From the NCBI GenBank assembly GCA_024167805.1, contig CP099988.1:186001-250000 (forward strand): a DNA stretch of 64,000 nucleotides, read 5' to 3'. This DNA is from Methanobacterium sp. ERen5. GTDB taxonomy: Archaea > Methanobacteriota > Methanobacteria > Methanobacteriales > Methanobacteriaceae. This document shows, in pieces, positions 50,907 to 59,551 of this stretch. The notes beneath the pieces are model-generated. The model was given only the letters and a program-made list of their open reading frames with translations. It made no database searches and was not told the DNA's origin. The position numbers were made by a program, and so were the translations under genes. Each line of letters opens with the position of its first letter. Position 1 is the stretch's first letter.

Positions 50907-51044
50907 TTAATGTTCTACAGGTTCACCTAAAACCCATTTCAAAATGTCTATTTGTATTTTAACCTTGTTTTTATCATCTTCAGATGGAATTTTAGTTTTT
51001 TCTAAGATTTCAATCATTCTTCTGATCTCTTTTTCTGTTTTCAT
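50907..51044 (-). CDS. small helical protein, 45 aa
   Basis: The 45-residue protein starts MKTEKEIRRMIEILEKT and ends DILKWVLGEPVEH. It is helical, charged and soluble. The GGAG site precedes ATG 51044. This resembles the short conserved proteins (MKTEKEI...) often annotated as hypothetical in Methanobacterium. It sits between the low-complexity region and a rubredoxin. Confidence 0.55.
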   Translation of the reverse strand: MKTEKEIRRMIEILEKTKIPSEDDKNKVKIQIDILKWVLGEPVEH

Positions 51045-51118
51045 AATTTAACTCCATTTTTTGCTCTTATTTAAAGTAAGACTGATTATACCTTGATAAA
51101 TTTTTTATAATCTAAGAA

Positions 51119-51132
51119 ACATATTAATATGT
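51119..51132. promoter_or_regulatory. palindrome upstream of a rubredoxin gene
   Basis: ACATATT-AATATGT is a perfect 14-base palindrome. It lies 62 bases before the rubredoxin start and about 20 bases after a TATA-like TTTTTATAATC. It shares ACAT...ATGT ends with the palindrome before the peroxiredoxin gene. Confidence 0.45.
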
Positions 51133-51193
51133 AAGGTTTGATTCTTTGATCGAGATAGTAACTAAATAACATTGTTTATGGAGGTTTTTATTC

Positions 51194-51361
51194 ATGGAAC
51201 GATATAGATGTGGAATATGTGGTTATGTATACGATCCAGAAAAGGGAGAATCAAGAAATAATACCCCTCCTGGAACTGACTTTGAGGATTTTCCGGATAT
51301 GTGGTTCTGCCCATCGTGCGGTGCAAGTAAAAGAAGGTTCAAAATTACAAAGAGACCTTAA
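51194..51361 (+). CDS. rubredoxin, third copy
   Basis: 55 residues from ATG 51194, with GGAGGT 8 bases upstream. Two knuckles, [10 protein letters not shown] and [11 protein letters not shown], hold one Fe(Cys)4 site. Rubredoxins carry electrons to rubrerythrin, superoxide reductase or flavodiiron oxidase in O2 defence. It has a longer loop ([20 protein letters not shown]) than usual and a basic end. It converges with sod. Confidence 0.92.
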   Translation: MERYRCGICGYVYDPEKGESRNNTPPGTDFEDFPDMWFCPSCGASKRRFKITKRP

Positions 51362-51439
51362 TTTCATTATTTAAAGAAAATTCTAATTTTTTTTTGAAGT
51401 CTATCTTTTAATAAAAAAATAAAACTGGTAGATGTTAGT

Positions 51440-52054
51440 TTAAAGTGGTGAACTCAACCAAACATCCATTTTCCGGTTTACTTCTTTCCAGTTTACAAGA
51501 TTCCAAAAAGCTTCTACGTAGTCAGGTCTTTTGTTTTGGTAGTCCAAGTAGTAGGCATGCTCCCACACATCTAAAGCCAGCATTATCCTAAATCCTGGAA
51601 TGAGATTTACATTATGTTTTTCTACTTGCATTATGAATATTCTGTTAGTCATTCTGCATAATGTTAAAACTGCCCATCCTGAACCTTCAACACTTGCGGC
51701 TGCCTGAGAAAACTCTTTTTTAAATCTTTCAAAGCTTCCAAAATCTTTTTCGATGTATTCTGCTATTGTGCCTGTTGGTTCTCCTCCGCACTTATCAGCA
51801 GGCCCCATGTTTTCCCAGAAGAACTTGTGTAAGACGTATCCCCCAACATGGAAAGATAGTTCTTTTGAAACAGATTTAACATCAAACTCTTCAGAATCGC
51901 GGTTGTCAAATTTTTTCAGTATGGCATTTGCTCCATCCACATATGCCTTATGGTGTTTAGTATGGTGAATTTTGAGCTGTTCTTCAGATATGTAGGGTTC
52001 GAGATCCTTGTAACCGTAGGGGAGTTCTGGTAACTGATAATTTTTTTGTGCCAT
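51440..52054 (-). CDS. sod: superoxide dismutase, Fe/Mn family
   Basis: 204 residues. The metal ligands fall in [10 protein letters not shown] (His), [13 protein letters not shown] (His) and [13 protein letters not shown] (Asp and His). The start [16 protein letters not shown] is the classic family signature. It converts superoxide to O2 and peroxide; methanogen enzymes mostly use iron. It follows the peroxiredoxin gene by 20 bases in the same direction, so the two form an operon. Confidence 0.95.
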   Translation of the reverse strand: MAQKNYQLPELPYGYKDLEPYISEEQLKIHHTKHHKAYVDGANAILKKFDNRDSEEFDVKSVSKELSFHVGGYVLHKFFWENMGPADKCGGEPTGTIAEYIEKDFGSFERFKKEFSQAAASVEGSGWAVLTLCRMTNRIFIMQVEKHNVNLIPGFRIMLALDVWEHAYYLDYQNKRPDYVEAFWNLVNWKEVNRKMDVWLSSPL

Positions 52055-52074
52055 TTTTTAAAACCTCCATTACA

Positions 52075-52709
52075 TTACCATTTGTAGTAGTTCCTGTAAC
52101 ATAGCCACCAATCATAACATTTATACTTGTCTGCAAGTTTTTTCCCATTTTCAATGTTAGGTACTGGTGGAATAATAAGTCCTTTACCTATTAATTCATT
52201 TTTAGGCCAATTTGCAGGTATAGCTACTTCTTTTTCTTCGATCTGTTTGAAACCTTCAATCATTCGAAGAATTTCGTCAATGTTTCGTCCCAATTCTTGT
52301 GGGTAGTAAAGTATTGCCCTTATTATTCCCTTGGGATCAATTATAAAAACTGCTCTCACAGTGTTGGTTGCTTTGGCTGGATGTATCAATCCCAATTTGT
52401 TTGCTACACATCCAGTATCTGCAATAATAGGGAATTCTATCTCCACATCCAAGTTATCTTTGATCCATTCTATCCATTTGAGGTGTGCAAATATCTGGTC
52501 GATACTAAGGCCAATGAGTTCACAGTTTAACTCTTTAAATTGTTCGTACCTCTTTTGAAAGGCAAAAATTCTGTTGTACAAACAGGCGTAAAGTCAGCAG
52601 GATGGCTAAAAAGAACAAACCATTTTCCTTTAAAAGCTTTTGGAAGTTTCATCGTACCTTTAGTAGTTTGAACTTCCATTTTTGGGAATTTATCACCAAT
52701 TAATGGCAT
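52075..52709 (-). pseudogene. peroxiredoxin (Prx6/archaeal type), one frameshift
   Basis: The N-terminal frame [16 protein letters not shown] runs to the peroxidatic Cys in [10 protein letters not shown], then breaks; restoring one base in the A5 run at 52564-52568 gives [10 protein letters not shown] and continues to the stop at 52075, for 211 residues. The C-terminus has [17 protein letters not shown], the resolving-Cys motif of archaeal peroxiredoxins, which are hexameric dimers. It reduces peroxides. An upstream ATG at 52759 with a strong GAGGGTG site opens [16 protein letters not shown] and would fuse in frame if one more base were missing near 52710. It is co-transcribed with sod. Confidence 0.87.
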
Positions 52710-52785
52710 TCCCTTCTCTTTATGTTTGATTTTTTTGTTACGTAAATTTTTTCACCCATAAAACACCCTCACGTTTTCATACATA

Positions 52786-52806
52786 AACAACATTAATTAT
52801 GTTGTT
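52786..52806. promoter_or_regulatory. 21-base palindrome upstream of peroxiredoxin-sod
   Basis: AACAACAT and ATGTTGTT arms surround a TAATT centre. It lies 77-97 bases before the peroxiredoxin start and 27-47 bases before the upstream ATG at 52759, so it is in the promoter. It could bind a redox regulator, as SurR and MsvR do in other archaea. Confidence 0.6.
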
Positions 52807-53102
52807 ATTTTTATTTAATTCTTTTGAAAAGGAATATTTAGGGTTTAATTAAGTTTTTATAAATCTATAATCGGTTAATTAAGTAAAATAATCCAGATCA
52901 TACTTGTATCTGTTAACATCAGTTGATTTGGAAGGTTTGCTGCAAACTTTTTACCGATCATACATCAACCAATGGATGTCTACAGTTTTTAAATGAAGTA
53001 CAAAACACGAATTCGTTTTAATAAGGTTATTTCAGCTAGGATAGTGAAAGCATCAATTACAGCGTAAGTAAAAAATTAAAAATTAGAATTATTGAATTAT
53101 TA
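52807..53102. other. about 300-base intergenic region, promoter side of peroxiredoxin and end of phosphodiesterase
   Basis: No gene is seen. TTTGCTGCAAAC at 52938-52949 is an imperfect hairpin followed by T5. The remainder is AT-rich. Confidence 0.35.
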
Positions 53103-54707
53103 TCAGTTTAAGGTTTGTTCCAACTCACAGGAACCTTGTTCCATCTGTTCAGGATTGTTTTTAGAAATCTCAGATTTGAATGCTTGGTAAACATTTTCTG
53201 CCCCTACTATTCCATCTTGGATGTTCCATTTATTTGGATGTAAAATGAATGGATAAGATTGTTCTCCACCCACACCTCCATGACTCCCAACAAGTTCTTC
53301 AAATGCTGCAACTTCATTTTTCTCCTTGTCGTACATGCTGATAACAAGTATATCTGGTGTGTGTTTAAATCCATGGGTTCTTCTTAGATGTTTAACTATG
53401 TTTTCACCGAAATCTGCTAATGGATTCTCTCCTTCAACCTTATCTGTTTCCAAATAATAAGTCCCCTTGCTTCCTATTGCAAGTGCACCATTAATCTCAG
53501 AATCAACCATTATAAAGGATATACCTTCGTGATTTGCAAGCCCTGGAATTAAATCTATATAGATTTGATTGATTTCTTCATAACTGAGTCTCTTAACGTA
53601 GCCTGTTAAATATATCATACCAAGATTACCAGATGCCAGTACCAGAACATTTGCGTCTGTTTCACTCACTAGATCTGGTTTTTTTAGTGGGTTGTACCTT
53701 TGGATGTAACTATTCACGTCATGAGTTTTATCGTTGAAGTATTCCTTAACCTTATCTCCAGGTAAGGTGAAGGCAGATACAAAGTGATCACCTGTGGATG
53801 GTGACATATCAGCATATATTTGTGTTTCTACTGGTAAAAGTTCCTTTACCAAATCCTCCAAAGATAATCCGTATCTCTGTTTAAATGTTGCTCCGTTGGT
53901 TTGACCATGATCAGAATGGACAACAAGTTGGTAAGGCCTGTGACACAGTTTAGATGCCATTTCTACCCTGTGAAATTGTTTGTCCAGATCCTTGAGTGCA
54001 ATAAATGCATCGAAGTCCCTTACTCCGGAGTGATGTGCAATTTCATCGTATCCCAAATATGTAACATATGCCACATCAATTTCACCCTTTAATACATCTC
54101 CTATCAATGCCAAAGTAGTGATTTCACGTAAAAACACATTGGCACCAGCCCTTATAAATGGAAAAGCAAAACCCCTATAAATTCTGGGTTTAATGTCCTT
54201 GAATCTGTGTATCAACTGTGAAATATAATCTAATAATGCATCGTAAAGAAATAAGCACACGATTCTACTGAAATTAGATGGATTGGAAAAAACGTATTTC
54301 CATGCCTTGTTGTAAAATTTTCCAAGGTTTTTCATCTGGCTAAATGTGAAAATAACATCATTTGCATCTCCAGAAAACAGGTTTGATCTGCTTGCTCCAT
54401 GTTGAGCAAGAAGTCCATTTCCATCAGATATTCGTTTTTCAAGAATGGGAGCATCACTTAAACCAACTGAAACCATGATTTTATTGTTGTTATCTTTTTC
54501 AACCCATCTAAATGCCACCATATCATCATTGTTACCATGTAATATTCCTGCTTGACTGGCACCAGTTTGGCTTGATAAGTCAGTTTCCCAACCCTTTAAT
54601 TCATGTGATCCTTCTTCAATCCATCTTTTTAGTGTGGGCATGTCTCCTAATTCAATTGCTTCCAAAAGGATGTTCTTTGCAAGTCCATCTATCTCCATGA
54701 AGACCAC
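53103..54707 (-). CDS. type I phosphodiesterase/alkaline phosphatase superfamily protein
   Basis: 534 residues beginning MVFMEIDGLAKNILLEAI from GTG 54707 (ATG 54698 is also possible). Metal-binding Asp and His of this superfamily are seen in MEIDGL, SSQTGASQAG (Thr nucleophile), YLGYDEIAHHSG, VVHSDHGQTNG and ELVGSHGGVGGEQSYP. The enzyme hydrolyses phosphate mono- or diesters. It overlaps the preceding 4-TM protein gene by 19 bases. A single missing base probably split what is one fused protein (see findings). The extracytoplasmic or cytoplasmic side is not clear. Confidence 0.85.
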   Translation of the reverse strand: MVFMEIDGLAKNILLEAIELGDMPTLKRWIEEGSHELKGWETDLSSQTGASQAGILHGNNDDMVAFRWVEKDNNNKIMVSVGLSDAPILEKRISDGNGLLAQHGASRSNLFSGDANDVIFTFSQMKNLGKFYNKAWKYVFSNPSNFSRIVCLFLYDALLDYISQLIHRFKDIKPRIYRGFAFPFIRAGANVFLREITTLALIGDVLKGEIDVAYVTYLGYDEIAHHSGVRDFDAFIALKDLDKQFHRVEMASKLCHRPYQLVVHSDHGQTNGATFKQRYGLSLEDLVKELLPVETQIYADMSPSTGDHFVSAFTLPGDKVKEYFNDKTHDVNSYIQRYNPLKKPDLVSETDANVLVLASGNLGMIYLTGYVKRLSYEEINQIYIDLIPGLANHEGISFIMVDSEINGALAIGSKGTYYLETDKVEGENPLADFGENIVKHLRRTHGFKHTPDILVISMYDKEKNEVAAFEELVGSHGGVGGEQSYPFILHPNKWNIQDGIVGAENVYQAFKSEISKNNPEQMEQGSCELEQTLN

Positions 54708-55186
54708 TCCAGGAGTTTTGGTAATTGAATCTTTGTCAATTTTTTAACTTTGTCCCTTATACCCCTGTACCATGTGGCATCATCATCTATTGTCATTACT
54801 CCATTTAGTAATGTTGAAATTGCAGCCATTGCAATCGGGGTAATTATTAATGCAGGCCCGTCAATGGTTACTCCAGTAATAAAATTAGTAGCAAGCCATA
54901 TTAGAAGTCCATTGAGCAGTAATGCACCAATACCCACTGTGAAAACCATAAAAGGAAGTAAAATTCTAGATAGAAGTGGCCATAAAAGAGCATTTAATAT
55001 ACCTACAATTCCAGCAACAATGAATGCTGTTTCCCAAGAATCAACGCTGAGTCCCACTGATAAATAAGCAACAAGCATGAATCCCAACGAGGAACCTATC
55101 CATAGGATAATTGTTCTCCATAACCAGTAAAATCTAGATTTATAATATTTTTGATCGTAATCTTCCATACTACACCCGGAGTTCAT
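54689..55186 (-). CDS. phage-holin-family 4-TM membrane protein, likely N-terminal half of the phosphodiesterase
   Basis: 165 residues from 55186, with four TM helices (IILWIGSSLGFMLVAYLSV, FIVAGIVGILNALLWPLLS, VGIGALLLNGLLIWLATNF, LIITPIAMAAISTLL). This matches the 4-TM holin-like domain that precedes phosphodiesterase domains in bacterial two-domain proteins. The last residues LPKLLEWSSWR belong to the wrong frame. With one A restored at 54732-54734 the reading continues as DSITKTPGVVFMEIDGL, giving a 694-residue fusion that spans 53103-55186. Confidence 0.75.
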   Translation of the reverse strand: MNSGCSMEDYDQKYYKSRFYWLWRTIILWIGSSLGFMLVAYLSVGLSVDSWETAFIVAGIVGILNALLWPLLSRILLPFMVFTVGIGALLLNGLLIWLATNFITGVTIDGPALIITPIAMAAISTLLNGVMTIDDDATWYRGIRDKVKKLTKIQLPKLLEWSSWR

Positions 55187-55426
55187 TTTTTAAGTGTTAA
55201 AATAAATTTAACATTCATATATCATGAACTTATCTTTTTAAATCTTTTATGAACCGAAAATTTTATGTTATCTATGAAATTTAAATAATTTGGAATAGAT
55301 ATTTTTATATAATTAAACTTTTACACTATACTTGATCAATGTTCGAGGGAAATGTGTAGCCACATTAATTTTTAAACAACTGTTTTTGTAGGTTGACTTT
55401 GATAAAAAAATATAGTAGAGGATCAT

Positions 55427-56224
55427 ATGATTACCAAAAAGTTAGCAGTTATACTCTTGTTAATTATTTTAATTTTGATGTGTACCATTTATGTAACTGG
55501 ATTTTGCAGAGATAATCCAAAAAGTTCAGGATCAATAACCGTTCTAGCAGGTACTGGCACAATGCTCGCAATGAACGATCTAAAACAGAACTTTGAAAAA
55601 GAAAATCCTGGAGCTACAGTTAATATCCAATATGGTAATAGTGGGGAGCTATTTGCAAAGTTGAATACTGATAAAAATGTTGATGCAGTGGTACCCGGAG
55701 ATATTAATTTCATGGAAAACGCTAAAAATAAGGGTTTCATTGACAATAAAACAGTTCATTCCATTGTGTATCATATCCCAATAATAGCAGTTGAGAAGGG
55801 TAACCCTAAAAAAATCACTTCAATTGCAGATCTTTCTAAACCCAACATAAAAGTTGGTTTGGCTGATAAAAATTCTACGGCTGTGGGTAAACTTAGCATA
55901 AAAATGTTAAATAAATCAGGACTAACTGATAAAGTTAATTCAAATGTAGTGGTGTACACAACAACTGTTAATCAGTTAATACCATATCTTGTATCTAATA
56001 AAGTAGATGCGATTATTATTACTGAAGATCTGGCATATAACAATTCAAAAATTGATGTTGTAGAAATACCTAAATCCGAAAATGAAATTGCAACTATAGG
56101 CATAGGTATAACGAGCTTTGCAAATAATAAAGAGCTTACTAAAAAATTTGAAAAATTCATAATTTCCAATGAAGGAATGAATATCTGGCAAAATCATGGA
56201 TTTAAACCTGTAACTAACTTATAA
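55427..56224 (+). CDS. extracytoplasmic substrate-binding protein, molybdate/tungstate type
   Basis: 265 residues with an N-terminal signal anchor (LAVILLLIILILMCTIYVTG). The binding-protein body resembles ModA/WtpA: SITVLAGTGTMLAMNDLKQ, YGNSGELFAKL, ADLSKPNIKVGLADKNSTAVG, and VDAIIITEDL. The likely ligand is an oxyanion. Next to it is a permease gene, so this is an ABC import system. Ligand identity is inferred and could be sulfate or another anion. Confidence 0.85.
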   Translation: MITKKLAVILLLIILILMCTIYVTGFCRDNPKSSGSITVLAGTGTMLAMNDLKQNFEKENPGATVNIQYGNSGELFAKLNTDKNVDAVVPGDINFMENAKNKGFIDNKTVHSIVYHIPIIAVEKGNPKKITSIADLSKPNIKVGLADKNSTAVGKLSIKMLNKSGLTDKVNSNVVVYTTTVNQLIPYLVSNKVDAIIITEDLAYNNSKIDVVEIPKSENEIATIGIGITSFANNKELTKKFEKFIISNEGMNIWQNHGFKPVTNL

Positions 56225-56240
56225 TCCGGGTTATGATTCC

Positions 56241-57032
56241 ATGATGAGGAGTAAACTAGAAATTTCTTTCATATTAATTTCCTTTACAATTACTATTTCA
56301 TTTTTCGTGGTAGTTGGTTCCCTGTTTACTATCCCATCTTCAGATAGTTTTTTTAGTACATTATTCTCGGATGAAATGATGTTATCTTTGAAATTAACAT
56401 TGTCCACATCATTTTTAGCTGCATTATTTGTTATGATAATATCTGTTCCCACTGCATATTCCCTTTCAAGATATGAATTTCCATTGAAAAATTTTATAAA
56501 AACTATTATAGATCTTCCCATGGCATTTCCTGAAATTATCATAGGTTTAGGTTTGCTAATTATTTTAGGAAATGGGTTTTTATCGAATATATTAAGTTAT
56601 ATTGGGATTGAAGTATTATTCACACCTAATGGTATTATTTTGGCCCAGTTTTTTGTTTCTTTTCCTTACGCTGTAAGAATACTATATTCCACATTCAGTT
56701 ACATCGATCCAAGATATGAATTTGTTTCGAGAAGTTTGGGAGCTGGAGAATTTAAAACCCTCATCAACATCACACTCCCATTAGCTAAGGGCGGACTTAT
56801 TGCGGGTTCTGTAGTTTGTTTAGCAAGATGTATTGGTGCATTCGCAGCTGTTTTACTCATTGGAGGTGGAACTTTTTTAAAAACAGAAACATTGCCGGTT
56901 ACCATTTATTACAATTTGTCATTAGGAAATATTGACTCTGCTATAACTGCAGGTATTGTTCTTTTGTTAATTTCCTTCATTATTATTTTTGTTTTGGAAA
57001 CCTATTGCAATTTTGAGGGCATGAATAATTAA
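56241..57032 (+). CDS. ABC transporter permease, molybdate/tungstate type (ModB/WtpB-like)
   Basis: 263 residues with about six TM helices. The EAA loop is SLGAGEFKTLINITLPLAKGGLIAG. PTAYSLSRYEFPLKNFIKTI and FPEIIIGLGLLI are also typical. It starts 17 bases after the binding-protein gene, in one operon. An ATPase partner (ModC/WtpC) is missing from the window; the next gene is a convergent ferritin. ATG 56244 is an alternative start. Confidence 0.87.
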   Translation: MMRSKLEISFILISFTITISFFVVVGSLFTIPSSDSFFSTLFSDEMMLSLKLTLSTSFLAALFVMIISVPTAYSLSRYEFPLKNFIKTIIDLPMAFPEIIIGLGLLIILGNGFLSNILSYIGIEVLFTPNGIILAQFFVSFPYAVRILYSTFSYIDPRYEFVSRSLGAGEFKTLINITLPLAKGGLIAGSVVCLARCIGAFAAVLLIGGGTFLKTETLPVTIYYNLSLGNIDSAITAGIVLLLISFIIIFVLETYCNFEGMNN

Positions 57033-57055
57033 AGGAAAAAAAGAAGATAAAACTA

Positions 57056-57565
57056 TTATTTAGTTGGTACTGGAGGTGTGAAAATTCTTTGTGATAGTTC
57101 GTTGTCGAGCATTAACATTCCACTTAATGAATCGTTGGCCATTTTAACCCTTTTTAGAACTCCAATTGAAGATTCCTCTTCTTCCACTTGTTCAGCAACG
57201 AACCATTGAAGGAAGTTGTTGGTCGCGTGGTCTCCCAAAGAAAGTGCCAAATTAACAAGTTGATTAATTAAACCTGTAACCTTCTGTTCATGTTTATAAA
57301 CATGCTCAAATGCATTTACAGGAGACTCCCACTCTGTTGGAGGGGCTTCGATCTTGGTTAAGGTAACCCTGTCTCCTCTCTGAATTATAAAGTCATGTAT
57401 CTTCATGGCATGGGTCATCTCTTCTTGAGCCTGTACCCTCATCCAGTTTGCAAACCCGCTTAAATCTAAATCTTCAAAGTAAGCCCCCATAGATAAGTAA
57501 AGATATGCAGAGTACATTTCAGCGTTTAATTGGCTGTTTAATGATTCAACCATTTTTTCATCCAT
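57056..57565 (-). CDS. ferritin (FtnA type)
   Basis: 169 residues. The ferroxidase site residues are seen in [20 protein letters not shown] (Glu), [17 protein letters not shown] (Glu, His) and [17 protein letters not shown] (Glu). The length matches non-heme bacterial/archaeal ferritin, a 24-mer that oxidises and stores iron. A GGAGG site lies upstream. It sits downstream of two rubredoxin genes in the same direction, and may share electrons with them. Confidence 0.94.
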   Translation of the reverse strand: MDEKMVESLNSQLNAEMYSAYLYLSMGAYFEDLDLSGFANWMRVQAQEEMTHAMKIHDFIIQRGDRVTLTKIEAPPTEWESPVNAFEHVYKHEQKVTGLINQLVNLALSLGDHATNNFLQWFVAEQVEEEESSIGVLKRVKMANDSLSGMLMLDNELSQRIFTPPVPTK

Positions 57566-57636
57566 CAGTATTCCTCCTAAATGATTTGAAAAAATTAATG
57601 ATTTAAAAAATAATGTTAGAGAAAAAAATATTTTTT

Positions 57637-57798
57637 TTAGTCTGTTTCTTCAAAGAGTTCCTTTCCAACTCCACAAAGTGGGCAAACCCAGTCATCAGGT
57701 AAATCTTCAAATGCGGTTCCAGGATCTATTCCATTATCCAGGTCTCCTTCTTCAGGGTTGTATACATAGCCACAAGCTGTACATAGATATTTTTTCAT
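57637..57798 (-). CDS. rubredoxin, first copy
   Basis: 53 residues, [18 protein letters not shown] followed by [17 protein letters not shown]. Four Cys bind one iron. It lies between a second rubredoxin and ferritin, all on the reverse strand, with gaps of 100 and 71 bases. It probably feeds electrons to peroxide or O2 reductases. Canonical length. Confidence 0.95.
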   Translation of the reverse strand: MKKYLCTACGYVYNPEEGDLDNGIDPGTAFEDLPDDWVCPLCGVGKELFEETD

Positions 57799-57898
57799 GT
57801 TACATCTCCTAATAATTTTTTAATCTTATAATTCAGATTCTAAACTAGATTTATGTGGTTACAGGAATAATAATTTTTTGATGGGTTAAAGTCTTGTT

Positions 57899-58057
57899 TT
57901 AAACAGCCACAAATCTGTTAGTCCCAGCACCACACGATGGACAATGCCAATTGCTTTTAATATCTTCGAAGGCGGTTCCAGGTTCTACTTTACCCTTCTT
58001 ATCACCTATTTCTGGATCATAAATATACCCACAAACCTTGCATTTGTATCTTTTCAT
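57899..58057 (-). CDS. rubredoxin, second copy
   Basis: 52 residues, [19 protein letters not shown] and [17 protein letters not shown]. The start is ATG 58057, with GAGGTG 8 bases upstream, rather than ATG 58063. It has a His next to the second Cys pair (WHCPSCG). It is in tandem with the first copy and diverged from it. Confidence 0.94.
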   Translation of the reverse strand: MKRYKCKVCGYIYDPEIGDKKGKVEPGTAFEDIKSNWHCPSCGAGTNRFVAV

Positions 58058-58149
58058 ATACATAACACCTCTTTTTGCTAATGCAAAACCTTTCATATAT
58101 TATTATGTGTTTAATTGAATAAAAATTTTTTTGTTTGGTCTGTTTCGAT

Positions 58150-58587
58150 CTAACTTTCTTTTTGTATTTCCCAGGTTTCAATATCACCATCAACCATTAT
58201 GAAAAATGGATTCGGGTCGGGGATGGTTATGTTTTTTAATTCTAAATACCTATCATGATCCCTGGTTTCTAATTTAATTCTTAAATGTTCCAGTTCGTAT
58301 ATCAATTGGGTTTCTGTGACGTCCAAAAGTTCTTCTGTGAATTTGTTTCCAATCTTGGACCTGTTAAAATGATAGTTACGAAGCTTTGATTCCAAATATA
58401 CATTGATTAAATAAGTATCTATGGCGTTTATGGGGTTTTTATGGTTTTTAAATCTTATGAGTTGAGGATGATTCTTGTAACCCTTTGTTTTACCAAGTAA
58501 AACCTTTCTTGCCAGTAATCCCTCTCTCCACAGAGCAACTAATCCTTTAGAATCCAAGTATTTTGGATGTAAACTCCAAAGTCTCAT
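58150..58587 (-). CDS. pyrimidine dimer DNA glycosylase (Pyr_excise/DenV family)
   Basis: About 145 residues starting MRLWSLHPKYLDSKGLVAL, then WREGLLARKVLLG and KGYKNHPQLIRF, the archaeal/bacterial members' signature. The family includes T4 endonuclease V, which removes UV cyclobutane dimers. Only a small C-terminal part is divergent. Start ATG 58587 is preferred, because AGGGG lies 6 bases upstream; TTG 58593 would overlap it. Confidence 0.85.
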   Translation of the reverse strand: MRLWSLHPKYLDSKGLVALWREGLLARKVLLGKTKGYKNHPQLIRFKNHKNPINAIDTYLINVYLESKLRNYHFNRSKIGNKFTEELLDVTETQLIYELEHLRIKLETRDHDRYLELKNITIPDPNPFFIMVDGDIETWEIQKES

Positions 58588-58675
58588 TTTCAACCCCTAA
58601 AAATATGAAAAATGTAAATTTAAAAAAAGAATATTTATGTTTATAATTTCATCTCATTGAAGCCCAGGTTTGGTT

Positions 58676-58981
58676 TTATTCTTCGTACTGAGAGAAGTTG
58701 TTCCTGACTTCGTATATTTCGACTGTTGGGTCTGTGTCGAATTTTTCAAACAGTTTAATATCAGCAGATGCTGATCCCTCTCCCATGATCTTCTTTAGTG
58801 TTTCTGGGTTGGCCCACACAGTTTCTACTTTGTAAATATTTGGATCGATCATGTCCTTTAGAAGGAAAGATGCAACTAATCCTTCAGGAGTTGGTTCTTC
58901 TTTTATTGATTCATACGCCTCTTCAAAAGCATTAATATCTTCATCTGCTATTTTTCCCTTTACCATGGTTACTATTTCCAA
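58676..58981 (-). CDS. antibiotic biosynthesis monooxygenase-like dimeric alpha/beta barrel protein
   Basis: 101 residues, MEIVTMVKGKIADEDINAFEE with FLLKDMIDPNIYKVETVW. This is one ABM-type ferredoxin-like domain that dimerises, as in quinol monooxygenases and heme-degrading proteins. The function is not known. The TTG start has AAGGGGA 6-8 bases upstream. A single gene. Confidence 0.7.
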   Translation of the reverse strand: MEIVTMVKGKIADEDINAFEEAYESIKEEPTPEGLVASFLLKDMIDPNIYKVETVWANPETLKKIMGEGSASADIKLFEKFDTDPTVEIYEVRNNFSQYEE

Positions 58982-59066
58982 TTTAACGTCCCCTTATTTT
59001 TTTTACTTGTTTCATGGGCAGACCCCTATTTAAAAAGGTATTTTGGGTCTTGCACAAATAATCATA

Positions 59067-59467
59067 TTAAGTTTTTTTAACGAGTAAAACAGGTACTTTA
59101 ACTGTTTTTAAAGCACTTTCAGCCACACTTCCAAGTATGAGTTTTTCAAGCCCGGTTTTACCATGGGTTGCAATCACAACTAGATCTGCTTCTGTTTTTT
59201 TACAATTTTTTCCATGTCGTGGGTTGGACTTCCAACAATTAACACTTCTTCTACTTTAACATCTTCATTTTGTCCCCTTTCACTCACATGGCTAAGTATG
59301 GATTTACCTTCATCTTCAAGGACTTCGAATGGGTATATTAATTTATCATCTATGATGTTTACTGCCACCACAGTTGAACCGAATTTTTTAGCCATTTCCA
59401 TTACAATATCCTCTGACCTGGCTGCATACTCTGAACCATCCGTTGGAAACATGATTCTTTCAAACAA
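59067..59467 (-). pseudogene. universal stress protein, one frameshift
   Basis: From ATG 59467 the domain begins RIMFPTDGSEYAARSEDIVMEM and runs normally to IVKK. Restoring one base in the T7 run at 59195-59201 gives TEADLVVIATHGKTGLEKLILG and VAESALKTVKVPVLLV, the normal end, for 133 residues. The ATP-binding G-x2-G-x9-G motif lies in the shifted part. It is a paralogue of the gene at 19968. Confidence 0.87.
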
Positions 59468-59551
59468 CTACAATCCCTCCTACTAATATCATCATGAAAA
59501 TTTTTATTGCAAATGAACTGATTTATACTTTGTTTTTTCTCTGATTTTAAT

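Noticed and set aside
50919..50931. AGGTTCACCTAAA resembles the feo operator half-sites
   Set aside because: It lies inside the small protein gene at 50907-51044 and encodes part of VLGEPV; one arm is incomplete.
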